Shown here: piece by piece, positions 15,168 to 23,678 of the stretch
Numbering within the stretch: position 1 is the stretch's first letter
Layout: each line of letters starts with the position of its first letter
NCBI GenBank assembly: GCA_002724975.1
Contig: PBQF01000039.1
Coordinates: 1-64,000 of the forward strand
DNA: 64,000 bases
From: Parcubacteria group bacterium
GTDB taxonomy: Bacteria > Patescibacteriota > Minisyncoccia > Phycocordibacterales > GCA-002724975
Direction of reading: 5' to 3'
Position numbers and translations under genes: made by a program
Notes under the pieces: model-generated
The model's input: only the letters and a program-made list of their open reading frames with translations
Databases searched by the model: none
Told to the model about the DNA's origin: nothing

Positions 15168-16199
15168 TTATTCTTCCCCTGGCTTCCCTATTTCAAGTGG
15201 TTCAACCCCTGCCGAGGTACCAGAAATTTTCAATACATCCTTATCAATTTTTTTAAGCTCTTTATGGGCTGTATTGTAATGATTGACTGTCGTCCCAAGA
15301 GAACTACCAAGCTTTCCCAAAAAAGTATCATAGTTGGCTACATGCCTGCCCAGAACTTCCACGTTCTGTCTGATTTCTTTAGCACTCTCCTCAATCTGCA
15401 AGGCCCGAAGCCCTTGTAAAACTGTTTGGAGATAGGCCATGAATGAAGTTGGTGAGACGATAATCACTTTCTTTTGCTGAAAAGCATACTCAATCAAATC
15501 TCTTGTATTTGCCTTAACTGCTCCAACTTGATTGACTAAAAGATCGTAGTAAATCCCTTCCGATGGTATAAACATAAAAGCAAAGTCCATCGTACCCTCT
15601 TTTGGTCTAATATATTTACTGGTTTCGTTAATCCTATTTTTTAAATCCTGCCTGAATGCTTTTTCAAGTTTCTCTCTTTCACTCTGCTCTCTTTCTTCTA
15701 AAATTTTATTGTAATTTTCAAGAGAGAATTTTGAATCAATCGGCAAAATTTTACCCTTTTCCAAAAAAATCACTGCATCAACTATTTCCCCATTATCAAA
15801 CTTGTATTGCATTTTAAACCTGTCGGGCGGTAAAACATTTTTCAAAACTGTTTCTAAATAATACTCCCCCAGAACTCCTCTTTGCTTTGGATTTTTCAAA
15901 ACGTCCTGTAAATTCTGAAGCTGGTCGGCAAAACCTAAAACATTCTTATTCGTCTCTTCTAATTTTGTCAGTCCCTGCACAACGTCTCTCACAATCCTGT
16001 TTGCCTCATTGGACTGACTTTGTATTTGCTTGGTAGTCTCTCCAATTTTTTGGTCCATCGTTTTGGTAAGCTCATTTAATTGAGTCTGGAGCATTAAAAA
16101 GCTATTCGAATCAGCTCCGTCTCCATCCTTGCGGTTAAACCACCAGATTAGAAACCCGAGCAAAATAAAGCCAAAAATCAGAATAACATTCGTTAACAT
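15168..16199 (-). CDS. rmuC: DNA recombination protein RmuC
   Basis: A 343-residue RmuC family protein, a predicted nuclease-fold protein that limits recombination at inverted repeats. One N-terminal transmembrane helix (about 3-20, NVILIFGFILLGFLIWWF), a coiled-coil stretch of about 90 residues (QLNELTKTMDQKIGETTKQ...), then the conserved core with KQRGVLGEYYLE, PIDSKFSLENY, MFIPSEGIYYDLL and VSPTSFMAYLQTV. All typical RmuC blocks are present. A TATAAT box preceded by TG (extended -10) is exactly 6 bp before the ATG, so the mRNA is probably leaderless. Confidence 0.95.
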   Translation of the reverse strand: MLTNVILIFGFILLGFLIWWFNRKDGDGADSNSFLMLQTQLNELTKTMDQKIGETTKQIQSQSNEANRIVRDVVQGLTKLEETNKNVLGFADQLQNLQDVLKNPKQRGVLGEYYLETVLKNVLPPDRFKMQYKFDNGEIVDAVIFLEKGKILPIDSKFSLENYNKILEEREQSEREKLEKAFRQDLKNRINETSKYIRPKEGTMDFAFMFIPSEGIYYDLLVNQVGAVKANTRDLIEYAFQQKKVIIVSPTSFMAYLQTVLQGLRALQIEESAKEIRQNVEVLGRHVANYDTFLGKLGSSLGTTVNHYNTAHKELKKIDKDVLKISGTSAGVEPLEIGKPGEE

Positions 16200-16205
16200 G
16201 GGCGC

Positions 16206-16211
16206 ATTATA
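16206..16211 (-). promoter_or_regulatory. Extended -10 of rmuC (leaderless)
   Basis: TGATATAAT on the minus strand with exactly 6 bp to the ATG; no good -35 at 17 bp. Confidence 0.6.
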
Positions 16212-16272
16212 TCACCAAATGAAAAGGCCGTCTTGAAGCGCTGGGCGCGTGCTCCACGACGGCGACAAATTA

Positions 16273-18945
16273 TCACAAGTTTCCCTTGGATGACTTAAAT
16301 AGCAGGAATTTTGCAACCTCTATAGTCAAGAGGTTGAATATTCCAACTATAAATAGGAAGCTGATTCCCTTCAAACTTAAAGGAACTAGCCGCAAAAGCT
16401 CTCTTAATGGCTCTAGTGCCAAAGCACCGAACAATAGGGTAATACTTATGAACATTGAAAGAATAAGGTACTTGTTTGAGAAAATGTCTATCTTCCAAAT
16501 CGGTGTCCGAAGACTCTTAAATGAAAGAGAAAAGAAAATCGAGTCAAGAGCCAAAACAGCAAAGATCATCGTCCTCACTTCTTCAATCGGTAGCCCAAGT
16601 CTCAACAAAAAGAAGTAGATAATAACGGTGGAGACTCCGGTAATAACACCAACTGTGAATATCAATTTTTTAACCTCTGGAGTTAGAACGTTTCTTGAAG
16701 AGAGAAGATGTGGTCTCCTTTTCATTACATCGCCCTCTTTTGGTTCAAAAGCAAAAGCAAAATTCATTGCTCCTTCTTCAACAATATTTATCCAAAGAAT
16801 CTGAGCCGGCAAAATTGGCAGAGGTAGTCCAAAGGCCAGAGCGGCCACTATAATAAAAATTTCCCCAAAACTAGTTGAGAGGAGAAAGCTGATAATTTTT
16901 TTGAGGTTGTCTACTATTCTTCTTCCCTCTTCGATGGCCCGAACAATGACCGAGAAGTTATTGTCGAGTAAAATCATGTCTGATGACTCTTTGGCCACTT
17001 CCGTTCCGCTATTAACAGCAATTCCAATGTCAGCACCTTTAAGGGCTGGAGCATCATTTACACCATCCCCAGTCATAGCAACTATTTCTCCGGCACCCTG
17101 CAAAATTCTTGAAATCCGAAGTTTTTGCGAAGGTAAAACTCTAGCAAAAACTTTAACCTTTTTCAAAACTCCCAATAAATCCTTATCGTTCATAGAAGCA
17201 ATATCCTTGCCTTCTAAAATCATGTCCTCACGAGTAGCAATACCGACATCCTGGGCAATTTTATGCGCCGTAAAAACATTATCTCCTGTAATCATAATAA
17301 CCCTGGCCCCCGCTTCTTTGGCCGTCTTGATAGCAGCGCCAACATCTTCCCGAATAGAGTCTTCAAATGAAATCAGGCCGGCAAAGATAATATTGTTATA
17401 CTCCTTGCTTTCCTTAATATTGGTTTTGGGTAGATTTTTTGAATTTGTATCCTTATACGCCAAAGCCAGAAAACGAAGTCCTTGCCTGCTCCATTTTTCC
17501 TGAATTTTCTCAAATTCCTTTTTGACTTCGTTGGTAATTTTAATTTCTTTTCCATTCTTCAGAACAAAATCAGATTTCTCCAAAAGAGCTTCCGGCGAAC
17601 CACTTAAATATACTCTCTTTTGTTTAGTACCTGCTACATAATTCAGGGAAGCTAAAAATCTGTTTTCCGATTCAAAAGGCAGAAAATCAATTCTCCTGTC
17701 AGTCTCTTCCATGTCAAAATAATTAAAGCCGGCTTCAAGTCCAGCCATAATAATGGCTTTTTCCAGAGGTCGGCCTCTGACAATAATTTCTGAATCCTCT
17801 TCATTCTCTTCAATGAAGGCATCAGATGAAAGAACTGTCATTTTTAGAAGTTCCCTTTCGTCGCTTTCGTTAAAATCAGATTTATTTATAGTCCCCAGGG
17901 TATAAGTTGAAGCAAGCTTCATTACCCCCTTGGTTAAAGTGCCGGTTTTGTCGGTCAAAATAACCGTTGTCGAGCCAAGGGTTTCAGCTGCTAAAAGATT
18001 CCGAACCAGTCCACCTTTATTTAAAATTCTTTCCATTCCTAAAACCAAAACAACGGTCACTGCTGCGGGTAGCCCTTCAGGAATAACAGAAACAGCCATG
18101 GCGACCGAAACCAAAAGCATTTCCCCTATTTCGAGCCCTCTGAAAATTCCAAGACCAAAGATAAGGAGGACGATTACACTGACAGCAAAAGCTAGAAACT
18201 TTGCAATTCTTCTAATATTCCTTTGTATCGGTGTTCGTCTTTTGCTATCTGAGGAAAGACTCTCGGCAATTCTTCCTATTTCAGTTTTAGCACCAATCTG
18301 AACCACAACCCCTTTGGCAAAACCAGAGGAGACGAGAGTTCCCATCCAAGTCATGTTTGATTGATCTGATAACGGTTTTTCTCTGGCCACAACTACGGCT
18401 TCCTTTGGTACATCGGCCCATTCTCCAGTTAAGACACTTTCATTAACCTCAAAATTTGTTGCTTCAACTAATCTAATATCCGCTGGCACAAAACTACCCG
18501 CCTCCAAGAAAACCAAATCACCTTGAACCAAATCCTCAATTGGAATTATAAATTTTCTACCGTGGCGTATGACCGAAGTAAAGTGTTTTTGAGAATTATT
18601 TAGTTTTTGGAAGGCCTTGTCCGCTCTTTCTTCTTGTAGAGTTCCAATAAGGGTGTTTATAAAAACAGCAATGAAGATTACCGCCGTGTCTATATATTCT
18701 TTTAGAAAAAAAGTGACTAAACCAGCAACAACCAAGACTAGAACTAGAGGACTTTTAATTTGGTTTAGAACCATTTTAAAAATTCCATCCTGTTTGCTCT
18801 TTACTAGAATATTTTTACCATATTTCCTCCTTCTATCTAAAACCGTCTCGTTTGTAAGACCGTTTTTAAGATCAGTATCTAGAACAGTAACAATTTCTTC
18901 TTTTGGTAGAGCATGCCAAGTAATTTTCGGACCAATTAGAGCCAT
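16273..18945 (-). CDS. P-type (P2A-like) cation-transporting ATPase
   Basis: An 890-residue P-type ATPase resembling bacterial Ca2+/cation pumps (PacL type). Domains in order: N-terminal cation-ATPase domain (HALPKEEIVTVL...), helices M1-M2 (about 65-100), actuator domain, M3-M4 with the PEGLP ion-site motif (289-293), phosphorylation motif DKTGTLT (Asp332), nucleotide domain, hinge TGDGVNDAPALKGADIG, and six C-terminal helices. The actuator motif is TGEW (173-176) rather than the usual TGES; the catalytic Glu is kept. A TATACT box lies 6 bp before ATG. Ion specificity (Ca2+, Mg2+ or other) is not certain. Confidence 0.93.
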   Translation of the reverse strand: MALIGPKITWHALPKEEIVTVLDTDLKNGLTNETVLDRRRKYGKNILVKSKQDGIFKMVLNQIKSPLVLVLVVAGLVTFFLKEYIDTAVIFIAVFINTLIGTLQEERADKAFQKLNNSQKHFTSVIRHGRKFIIPIEDLVQGDLVFLEAGSFVPADIRLVEATNFEVNESVLTGEWADVPKEAVVVAREKPLSDQSNMTWMGTLVSSGFAKGVVVQIGAKTEIGRIAESLSSDSKRRTPIQRNIRRIAKFLAFAVSVIVLLIFGLGIFRGLEIGEMLLVSVAMAVSVIPEGLPAAVTVVLVLGMERILNKGGLVRNLLAAETLGSTTVILTDKTGTLTKGVMKLASTYTLGTINKSDFNESDERELLKMTVLSSDAFIEENEEDSEIIVRGRPLEKAIIMAGLEAGFNYFDMEETDRRIDFLPFESENRFLASLNYVAGTKQKRVYLSGSPEALLEKSDFVLKNGKEIKITNEVKKEFEKIQEKWSRQGLRFLALAYKDTNSKNLPKTNIKESKEYNNIIFAGLISFEDSIREDVGAAIKTAKEAGARVIMITGDNVFTAHKIAQDVGIATREDMILEGKDIASMNDKDLLGVLKKVKVFARVLPSQKLRISRILQGAGEIVAMTGDGVNDAPALKGADIGIAVNSGTEVAKESSDMILLDNNFSVIVRAIEEGRRIVDNLKKIISFLLSTSFGEIFIIVAALAFGLPLPILPAQILWINIVEEGAMNFAFAFEPKEGDVMKRRPHLLSSRNVLTPEVKKLIFTVGVITGVSTVIIYFFLLRLGLPIEEVRTMIFAVLALDSIFFSLSFKSLRTPIWKIDIFSNKYLILSMFISITLLFGALALEPLRELLRLVPLSLKGISFLFIVGIFNLLTIEVAKFLLFKSSKGNL

Positions 18946-18991
18946 AGATTAAGTATAAAGTATAATGTATGATGTACCATGTACAAAAACT

Positions 18992-19441
18992 ATGATTCAC
19001 ACTGATTTGAAAAAAGAAATGCAGGAGGCTTTGAAAGCTAAAGAAGAAGTTAGACTATCGGTTATCCGAGGACTTTTGAGTGCCTTTACCAATGAGCTTG
19101 TGACTAAAAAAAGAAAGCCGGACGGAGAGCTTAGTGACGAAGAAGCAATGGAGGTAATTTCAAGAGGTGCCAAACAAAGAAAAGATTCTATCGAGCAGTT
19201 TAGAAAAGGCGGACGGGAAGATTTGGCTCAAAAAGAAGAGGAGGAGCTTAAAATTCTTGAAAATTATCTGCCAGAAATGATGAGTTGTAAAGAAATTGAA
19301 AAAATTGCCCAAGCCAAAAAAGAAGAGATGGGGGTTGATGATAAGGCCAAAATGGGAATGTTAATGGGAGCAATTATGAAAGAATTAAAAGGTAAAGCTA
19401 ATGGTGAAGATGTAAAAACCGTTGTTGAAGGCTTATTTTAA
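18992..19441 (+). CDS. GatB/YqeY domain-containing protein
   Basis: A 149-residue YqeY-like protein, a helical domain related to the tail of the GatB subunit of tRNA amidotransferase; its cellular role is unproven but it may bind tRNA. Conserved parts: HTDLKKEMQEALKAKEEVRLSVIRGLLSA, QRKDSIEQFRKGGREDLAQKEEEEL, LPEMM and the C-terminal MGMLMGAIMKELKGKANGEDVK. I set the start at ATG 18992 (MIHTDLKKE); the longer open frame from 18965 adds nine residues foreign to the family. A strong terminator follows. Confidence 0.93.
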   Translation: MIHTDLKKEMQEALKAKEEVRLSVIRGLLSAFTNELVTKKRKPDGELSDEEAMEVISRGAKQRKDSIEQFRKGGREDLAQKEEEELKILENYLPEMMSCKEIEKIAQAKKEEMGVDDKAKMGMLMGAIMKELKGKANGEDVKTVVEGLF

Positions 19442-19464
19442 ATTTTAATTATATAAACACCACG

Positions 19465-19498
19465 ACCGCGGACAGCAAATTGTCCGCGGTTTTAGTTT
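19465..19498 (+). terminator. Terminator of the YqeY gene
   Basis: A perfect 10-bp stem ACCGCGGACA/TGTCCGCGGT with a 6-base loop, followed on the plus strand by TTTAGTTTT. Confidence 0.85.
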
Positions 19499-19505
19499 TA
19501 AATCA

Positions 19506-19643
19506 TCAAGGAAACCCTGACTTACGTCTCCGAGCAGAGCTCAGAATTAGATAGTAAACATAAGCGGGGGAACACACGATGACACAGGCTGAGAGACCCA
19601 GAATCAATAGGATAAGGGTCACAATCTTCTTGATTCTCTTCAT
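19506..19643 (-). CDS. Very small membrane or lipoprotein-like peptide (45 aa)
   Basis: A 45-residue peptide: basic start (MKRIKKIV), hydrophobic helix (TLILLILGLSACVIVC) and a basic tail (SSARRRKSGFP). The LGLSAC segment resembles a lipobox (L-x-S-A-C), so it may be a tiny lipoprotein, or just a single-span membrane peptide. The start follows GAGGTGAAGACC. A promoter-like TTGACT-N16-TAGTCT lies at 19663-19690, just after the stop of the large surface protein gene. I recognise no family. Confidence 0.5.
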   Translation of the reverse strand: MKRIKKIVTLILLILGLSACVIVCSPAYVYYLILSSARRRKSGFP

Positions 19644-19662
19644 GGTCTTCACCTCTAAACTC

Positions 19663-19690
19663 AGACTACCATCCTGAAAAACGAAGTCAA
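19663..19690 (-). promoter_or_regulatory. Promoter candidate for the 45-aa gene
   Basis: TTGACT (19685-19690), 16 bp, TAGTCT (19663-19668) on the minus strand. The same -10 hexamer occurs in the promoter of the zinc-ribbon gene (35955-35983). Confidence 0.5.
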
Positions 19691-21658
19691 TTAAGGTGCC
19701 ACTCCATATTTCCACTCTAGGATTTCGTAATCAAAGGTAGGCGGCGCAGAAGAACCGTCTTTGAAAAAGTTTGTGAAAAGAGTGTAATCATCAAAAGCAG
19801 GACCAATCCGAATTTTGAAAATAGCAACAAAGAAATCACTTCCCTGCACCGCTCCATTACCAGTATAGTTATCGCCCTGTTCCGTTTTTTCAACATCAAT
19901 ATGATTCGTAAAATGTGAAGCTAATTCAGTGGAACTAGCAATAATTCCTTTGAAAACTACCCGATGTCCTTTTCCTGACATTGAAGCAGTAGCAAGATAG
20001 GTACAATAGCCATCATTTTCTGGAGTCCCGTCTGTTGGAGAATAATAACCGCCGGAAAGATAGGTTGAGGTTTCGGGCATACAATAGTATCCGGCTACTT
20101 TTACAGCATTTGAATTCGCTGCTTTTGGCGTTCCATTTATGTCATTCCCACCAGAATCTGTGCCATTTCGATTAAAGCCATTATTTGACCTCCAATTTGT
20201 TGAGATACTTCCTAAAGTACCAGTATCAATCCTCTCCATTGAAAACGGATTTGCTACATTAGAACCAGCACACCATGAGCCCGAACAGCTTGATGTAGTT
20301 GGCGTTGAATCAAGAGTGGTGCTGGCTTGTCCGCCAAGAGCATGAATCAAACTTAGAGTTTCTTGTGTGTTCGACAGTTCGGAACCTGCTCCATCTCCGC
20401 TAAACGCAGCAGTTAAATCTGCGGTAACACTTGTTGCATCGTCGTCGGTCCTTTCAATCAAATAGTAACTTGATGCGGCGATGGTGCCCGTCAAATTAAT
20501 TAAAGGCACTCCGTCTGAAGCGACAATTTTCACACTTGATAAATCAATAGTGCCTGAACTCCTGTTGTATAGCTCAATCCATTCATCAGCAGTGGAAGAT
20601 TGTGTCCCCGCCCAAGCAATTTCATTAATTACAACTGGCATTGTCGAAACGTCTACGCTTTGAGCGGTTGATGTTGAAGTATTGTTTGAAGTATCTGCTA
20701 CACTCACTTCAACTGACACACTTGCGCCATTTGAAACTGAAAGTGTGGTTGAAGTTCCTGTTAAAGTTTCTTGAAGCACTCCGTCTTTCCAAACTTTATA
20801 GGAAGCAATGCCTGTTGATGATGAAGTCCAAGAGATATCTATAGTTTCGCTTCCTGAAAGACAAGTTGTGGTGCTTAAAGAATTATCACACTGAAGAATT
20901 GAGAAGGTGTCAAAGGTCGGCGCAGTTGTATCAATTTCAAGCTCTATAATCGTGCCATTAATAGCGACATTCCCTGCTTCATCAGTTGCATAAAAAATAA
21001 TTGTGTTAGAACCTTCCGAAATACCAGAAAGAGTTAAAGACCAAGTTCCGTTTGTTGCAACCGCAGTGTCAGAAGAAAAATCAGTACTAACAGTACTATC
21101 TGCTTCTGCAGTCCCTTCAAAAGTAATTGTTGAAGTTGCAAAAGGAGAACTAAAATCATCAGGTGAAATAACAACCGGTTTGTCGGGAGCAGTTGCATCT
21201 ACAACCGCAGCACCACCACCACCGCCACCGCCGGAAATTATTTCTCCACTACCACTCCCTCCACCCAATGATGATTCAGGGGGTGAAAAATCTGGCTCAA
21301 CAAAAGGCTCAATTACAGTTTCTAAAACTGGTTCTGGTGTCGATTCCGGTGCAGAGATAAAAACAGGATTTGGTTCAGGTGTCGGCTCAGGTACAGGAAC
21401 TGGATCAGGGACTGGCGTTGGTTCTGGAACAACTTCAACAACAGGTTCCGGAGCCGATTCTGGCTCAGAGTTTTCTTGAACAACTCTGACTGCAGATGCT
21501 ATACTATTATTTCTGTAATTGATGCCACCTAATTTATCTAATCCTTTTAAGACTTCTGGCCAAAAAAATAATAAGAGAAAAGCAAGAATAAAAAGAACAA
21601 CACTCAAAAAAGCAAAAAAGCCAAGGTTAGAATGTTTCTTTTCAAAATTATCCTCCAT
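19691..21658 (-). CDS. Membrane-anchored surface protein with Ig-like and lamin-tail domains
   Basis: A 655-residue predicted extracellular protein. One transmembrane helix (about 12-34), then a Pro/Glu/Val-rich stalk with about ten PEP-type repeats (about 65-135), a glycine-rich linker, a bacterial Ig-like domain (APDKPVVISPDDFSSPFATSTITFEGTAE... onwards), a second Ig/fibronectin-like segment containing a Cys pair, and a lamin-tail domain starting at about 345 (MPVVINEIAWAGTQSSTADEWIELYNRSSGTIDLS). The final 140 residues form another beta-rich domain. Lamin-tail domains occur on surface and secreted bacterial proteins. The role is probably attachment or cell-wall association (inference). Confidence 0.8.
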   Translation of the reverse strand: MEDNFEKKHSNLGFFAFLSVVLFILAFLLLFFWPEVLKGLDKLGGINYRNNSIASAVRVVQENSEPESAPEPVVEVVPEPTPVPDPVPVPEPTPEPNPVFISAPESTPEPVLETVIEPFVEPDFSPPESSLGGGSGSGEIISGGGGGGGAAVVDATAPDKPVVISPDDFSSPFATSTITFEGTAEADSTVSTDFSSDTAVATNGTWSLTLSGISEGSNTIIFYATDEAGNVAINGTIIELEIDTTAPTFDTFSILQCDNSLSTTTCLSGSETIDISWTSSSTGIASYKVWKDGVLQETLTGTSTTLSVSNGASVSVEVSVADTSNNTSTSTAQSVDVSTMPVVINEIAWAGTQSSTADEWIELYNRSSGTIDLSSVKIVASDGVPLINLTGTIAASSYYLIERTDDDATSVTADLTAAFSGDGAGSELSNTQETLSLIHALGGQASTTLDSTPTTSSCSGSWCAGSNVANPFSMERIDTGTLGSISTNWRSNNGFNRNGTDSGGNDINGTPKAANSNAVKVAGYYCMPETSTYLSGGYYSPTDGTPENDGYCTYLATASMSGKGHRVVFKGIIASSTELASHFTNHIDVEKTEQGDNYTGNGAVQGSDFFVAIFKIRIGPAFDDYTLFTNFFKDGSSAPPTFDYEILEWKYGVAP

Positions 21659-21723
21659 AAAAAAATTATACCCTTAATCTAATATAGATATTCATTGAAA
21701 AGTTGAAAAGCTGTGGAAATACT

Positions 21724-21900
21724 TTATTTCCAGTCTTTAATAACAATCATACTCCCTTTTCTTTTTAAAACCACTTTTTGTTTGCCTCTCCATTTAAGTT
21801 TTCGAACAAATTCCACAGGAATATTGACAGATACACTCCTACCGCCACCAGAACGAACAAGTTTCCGTATATTTCTTTCTTCTACTTTTTTTCTTGACAT
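21724..21900 (-). CDS. AbrB/SpoVT-like DNA-binding protein (58 aa)
   Basis: A 58-residue basic protein (starts MSRKKVEERNIRKLVRSGG) with the swapped-hairpin AbrB pattern: RKLVRSGGGRSVSVNIPVEF, then VRKLKWRGKQKVVLKRKGSMIVI. The sequence VSVNIPVEFVRKLKW matches the usual I-x-x-P-x-x-hydrophobic-x-x-L core of AbrB/MazE-type transition regulators, which bind DNA as dimers. It follows an extended -10 (TGATATAAT, 21907-21912) with exactly 6 bp to ATG, so it is probably leaderless. It is easily missed because of its size. Confidence 0.82.
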   Translation of the reverse strand: MSRKKVEERNIRKLVRSGGGRSVSVNIPVEFVRKLKWRGKQKVVLKRKGSMIVIKDWK

Positions 21901-21985
21901 ATTCCTATTATATCACTCTGCTCTGTGCTTGCACGGTGCACTATAGCCACCCCAAGCTTGGGGTAATGGGTGTGTATGTATGAAA

Positions 21986-22012
21986 AGGGAACCTTTCTTC
22001 GGAAAGGTCCCT
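21986..22012 (-). terminator. Terminator of the 22041-22464 pair
   Basis: Stem AGGGA.CCTTTC/GAAAGG.TCCCT (one bulged A) with a TTCG/CGAA loop, followed on the minus strand by TTTTCAT. Confidence 0.75.
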
Positions 22013-22040
22013 GTTTAGTTTGCGCCGTAAGACGCCTCTT

Positions 22041-22265
22041 CTAGGCAGAGCCACATAAAATCGTAGCCTCGCCATCCTCATAAATCAGCTTCCTCCTTCT
22101 CTGTGAACACTCACTAAGGAAGCCTGGCGTCTCGGTGAAAATGTCAGCTGGAGCCATATACCAAGTCAGTAGACCGACAAGACGACCTTCGCTGTCGAGC
22201 CTGTGAGCTGCTAGCAACAATTTCTTTTTGTCACGAGCAACACTGATGAATGGTCCCTCAATCAT
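22041..22265 (-). CDS. Small orphan protein (74 aa), second gene of cassette E
   Basis: A 74-residue soluble-looking protein (MIEGPFISVARDKKKLLLAAHRL...). I favour ATG 22265 because GGTGAG lies 6 bases upstream and the gene then begins 7 bases after the stop of the preceding small gene; an ATG at 22304 would overlap that gene. No family recognised. GC-richer than the neighbours. Confidence 0.6.
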   Translation of the reverse strand: MIEGPFISVARDKKKLLLAAHRLDSEGRLVGLLTWYMAPADIFTETPGFLSECSQRRRKLIYEDGEATILCGSA

Positions 22266-22272
22266 CCAGAAC

Positions 22273-22464
22273 TCACCAGATGAAAGCGGTGTCGGCACCA
22301 CCATTTCGCATGACCCAAAGTGATTGGGTAATCTGCGAAGTCAGTTCCGATCCCTCCGCTCGCGTCTCTAAGAAGTACGCGAGAAGCACCGCCAACAAAA
22401 CTCCTACCCCAATAGTGCCCAAGACCAGCTTGAGTACAGTTGAGAAACTCGGCGCCTTGTCCAT
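22273..22464 (-). CDS. Small single-span membrane protein (63 aa), first gene of cassette E
   Basis: A 63-residue protein with one strong transmembrane helix (about 9-28, VLKLVLGTIGVGVLLAVLLAYF) and a short polar C-terminal part. The start is ATG 22464, preceded by AGGT 7 bases away. It is followed by the 74-residue gene and a terminator, and preceded by the promoter at 22522-22550, so the pair forms a two-gene transcript. Family not recognised. Confidence 0.6.
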   Translation of the reverse strand: MDKAPSFSTVLKLVLGTIGVGVLLAVLLAYFLETRAEGSELTSQITQSLWVMRNGGADTAFIW

Positions 22465-22521
22465 CTCTTCTACCTGCATTAATACCCCCATTAAAAGGAT
22501 GGGCCTAGTTATCCCCCACTG

Positions 22522-22550
22522 ATTAGACCAAAAAGGAAGATTAAAATCAA
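22522..22550 (-). promoter_or_regulatory. Promoter of cassette E
   Basis: TTGATT (22545-22550), exactly 17 bp, TCTAAT (22522-22527) on the minus strand. Confidence 0.7.
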
Positions 22551-22551
22551 G

Positions 22552-22719
22552 CTAGCAATCAGTCGAGTCTTCAGGACACTCTCGCACAATACTTTCGGAC
22601 GAAATTTCACCGGAATTATTCTCTGCAACTCCAGCAAGATAAATCAAAACAAGACTAACAAAAATTACACCAATGAAACCAAACAGAAACCTGTAAAAGT
22701 TTTTTGTCAGAATTTCCAT
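22552..22719 (-). CDS. Small single-span membrane protein (55 aa)
   Basis: A 55-residue protein beginning MEILTKNFYRFLFGFIG, with a helix at about 10-30 and an acidic, Cys-containing outside tail (SGEISSESIVRECPEDSTDC). It lies 18 bp after the stop of the TPR gene on the same strand, so it probably shares that transcript. The two C-terminal cysteines could form a disulfide (inference). No family recognised; below the usual size cut-off of gene finders. Confidence 0.5.
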   Translation of the reverse strand: MEILTKNFYRFLFGFIGVIFVSLVLIYLAGVAENNSGEISSESIVRECPEDSTDC

Positions 22720-22737
22720 AATTCCAATTATACCAAA

Positions 22738-23520
22738 TTAAAGTTTTTCCAACTCACTTTCTGCGTGATTCTGAATATCAATTAATCCAAGCGTTTCTGC
22801 TAGAGCAACTGTTTCTTTAAAGAATTTCTTAGCGTTAACAACATCTCCGGTATCACGATAATACTCGGCTTTTTTTAAAGGGAAATATATTTCATCCATT
22901 AAAAGATTACTCCCCTGCTCTAAAAGAAGTAGAGCATTTGCTCTGTCTTCAAGCTTGAAAAAGAAAATATTATAAAGGTTGTCGTAATAATTGAGATAGG
23001 CCGGATTCTTCTCAATTGCTTGAACATAGAAGTCTTTGGACTTTTCAATATCAAGCAAATTAGTATAGTAGAGATTTCCAAGATTTCCATATGCAACATG
23101 GTCAAATGACCAAACTTGAGTCATAAACAACCAAATTTCCTCCGCACCTTTGTAGTCTTCTATTGAGTTTCTAAAAAGAGCCAATTGAAGCCATTCACCC
23201 CGGAGAGCTGGGTCTTCTTTTAGTGCAGAAACAATTGTTTGATATTGTTCCATTGTATTATTCTTTATTTCCTCACTATAAATTTCAGGAACGGTAAACT
23301 CTCTATCTAAGCCTGGAATTATTTCCTCTGGTATTTCCTCCCCAAAAGAAGCGTCTACTCTATTTTCTCCATCGGTAATAGTATCCGAAGTAGTTGTAGA
23401 AGTATTCTCTTCATTGTCTGGAGCTTTTCCGATATTAGTCAAATCATTATAGATAAAATACCCAAGGGCACCCAGTAAGATTATAAGCAATAATATAGGC
23501 AGGATTGTTTGTTTATTCAT
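22738..23520 (-). CDS. Membrane-anchored tetratricopeptide-repeat protein
   Basis: A 260-residue protein with an N-terminal transmembrane helix (about 5-24), an acidic Ser/Thr-rich linker, and a helical region with TPR-like repeats (EDYKGAEEIWLFMTQ..., VAYGNLGNLYYTNLLDIEKSKDFYVQAIEKNPAYLNYYDNLYNIFF..., KAEYYRDTGDVVNAKKFFKETVALAE). TPR units mediate protein contacts; here they should face outside the cell. I use ATG 23520 (MNKQTILP). The neighbouring S-layer-like gene is separated by a terminator. Confidence 0.75.
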   Translation of the reverse strand: MNKQTILPILLLIILLGALGYFIYNDLTNIGKAPDNEENTSTTTSDTITDGENRVDASFGEEIPEEIIPGLDREFTVPEIYSEEIKNNTMEQYQTIVSALKEDPALRGEWLQLALFRNSIEDYKGAEEIWLFMTQVWSFDHVAYGNLGNLYYTNLLDIEKSKDFYVQAIEKNPAYLNYYDNLYNIFFFKLEDRANALLLLEQGSNLLMDEIYFPLKKAEYYRDTGDVVNAKKFFKETVALAETLGLIDIQNHAESELEKL

Positions 23521-23596
23521 AGGGACATATATTAACAAAAAACCACCCCTATACAAAGGAGTGATTTTTTGCTCAACTTATCTCTTCTGGCCACAA

Positions 23597-23623
23597 CAAA
23601 AGCCGCCCAAAGGGCGGCTTTTG
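23597..23623 (-). terminator. Terminator of the S-layer-like gene
   Basis: A perfect 12-bp stem CAAAAGCCGCCC/GGGCGGCTTTTG with a 3-base loop, about 55 bp after the stop of the 23679-27353 gene. Confidence 0.85.
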
Positions 23624-23678
23624 CCTTGCTAGCAGACTCCTTCACAAGAGAAGCGCTAGTAGAGTAATGACTAGATTA

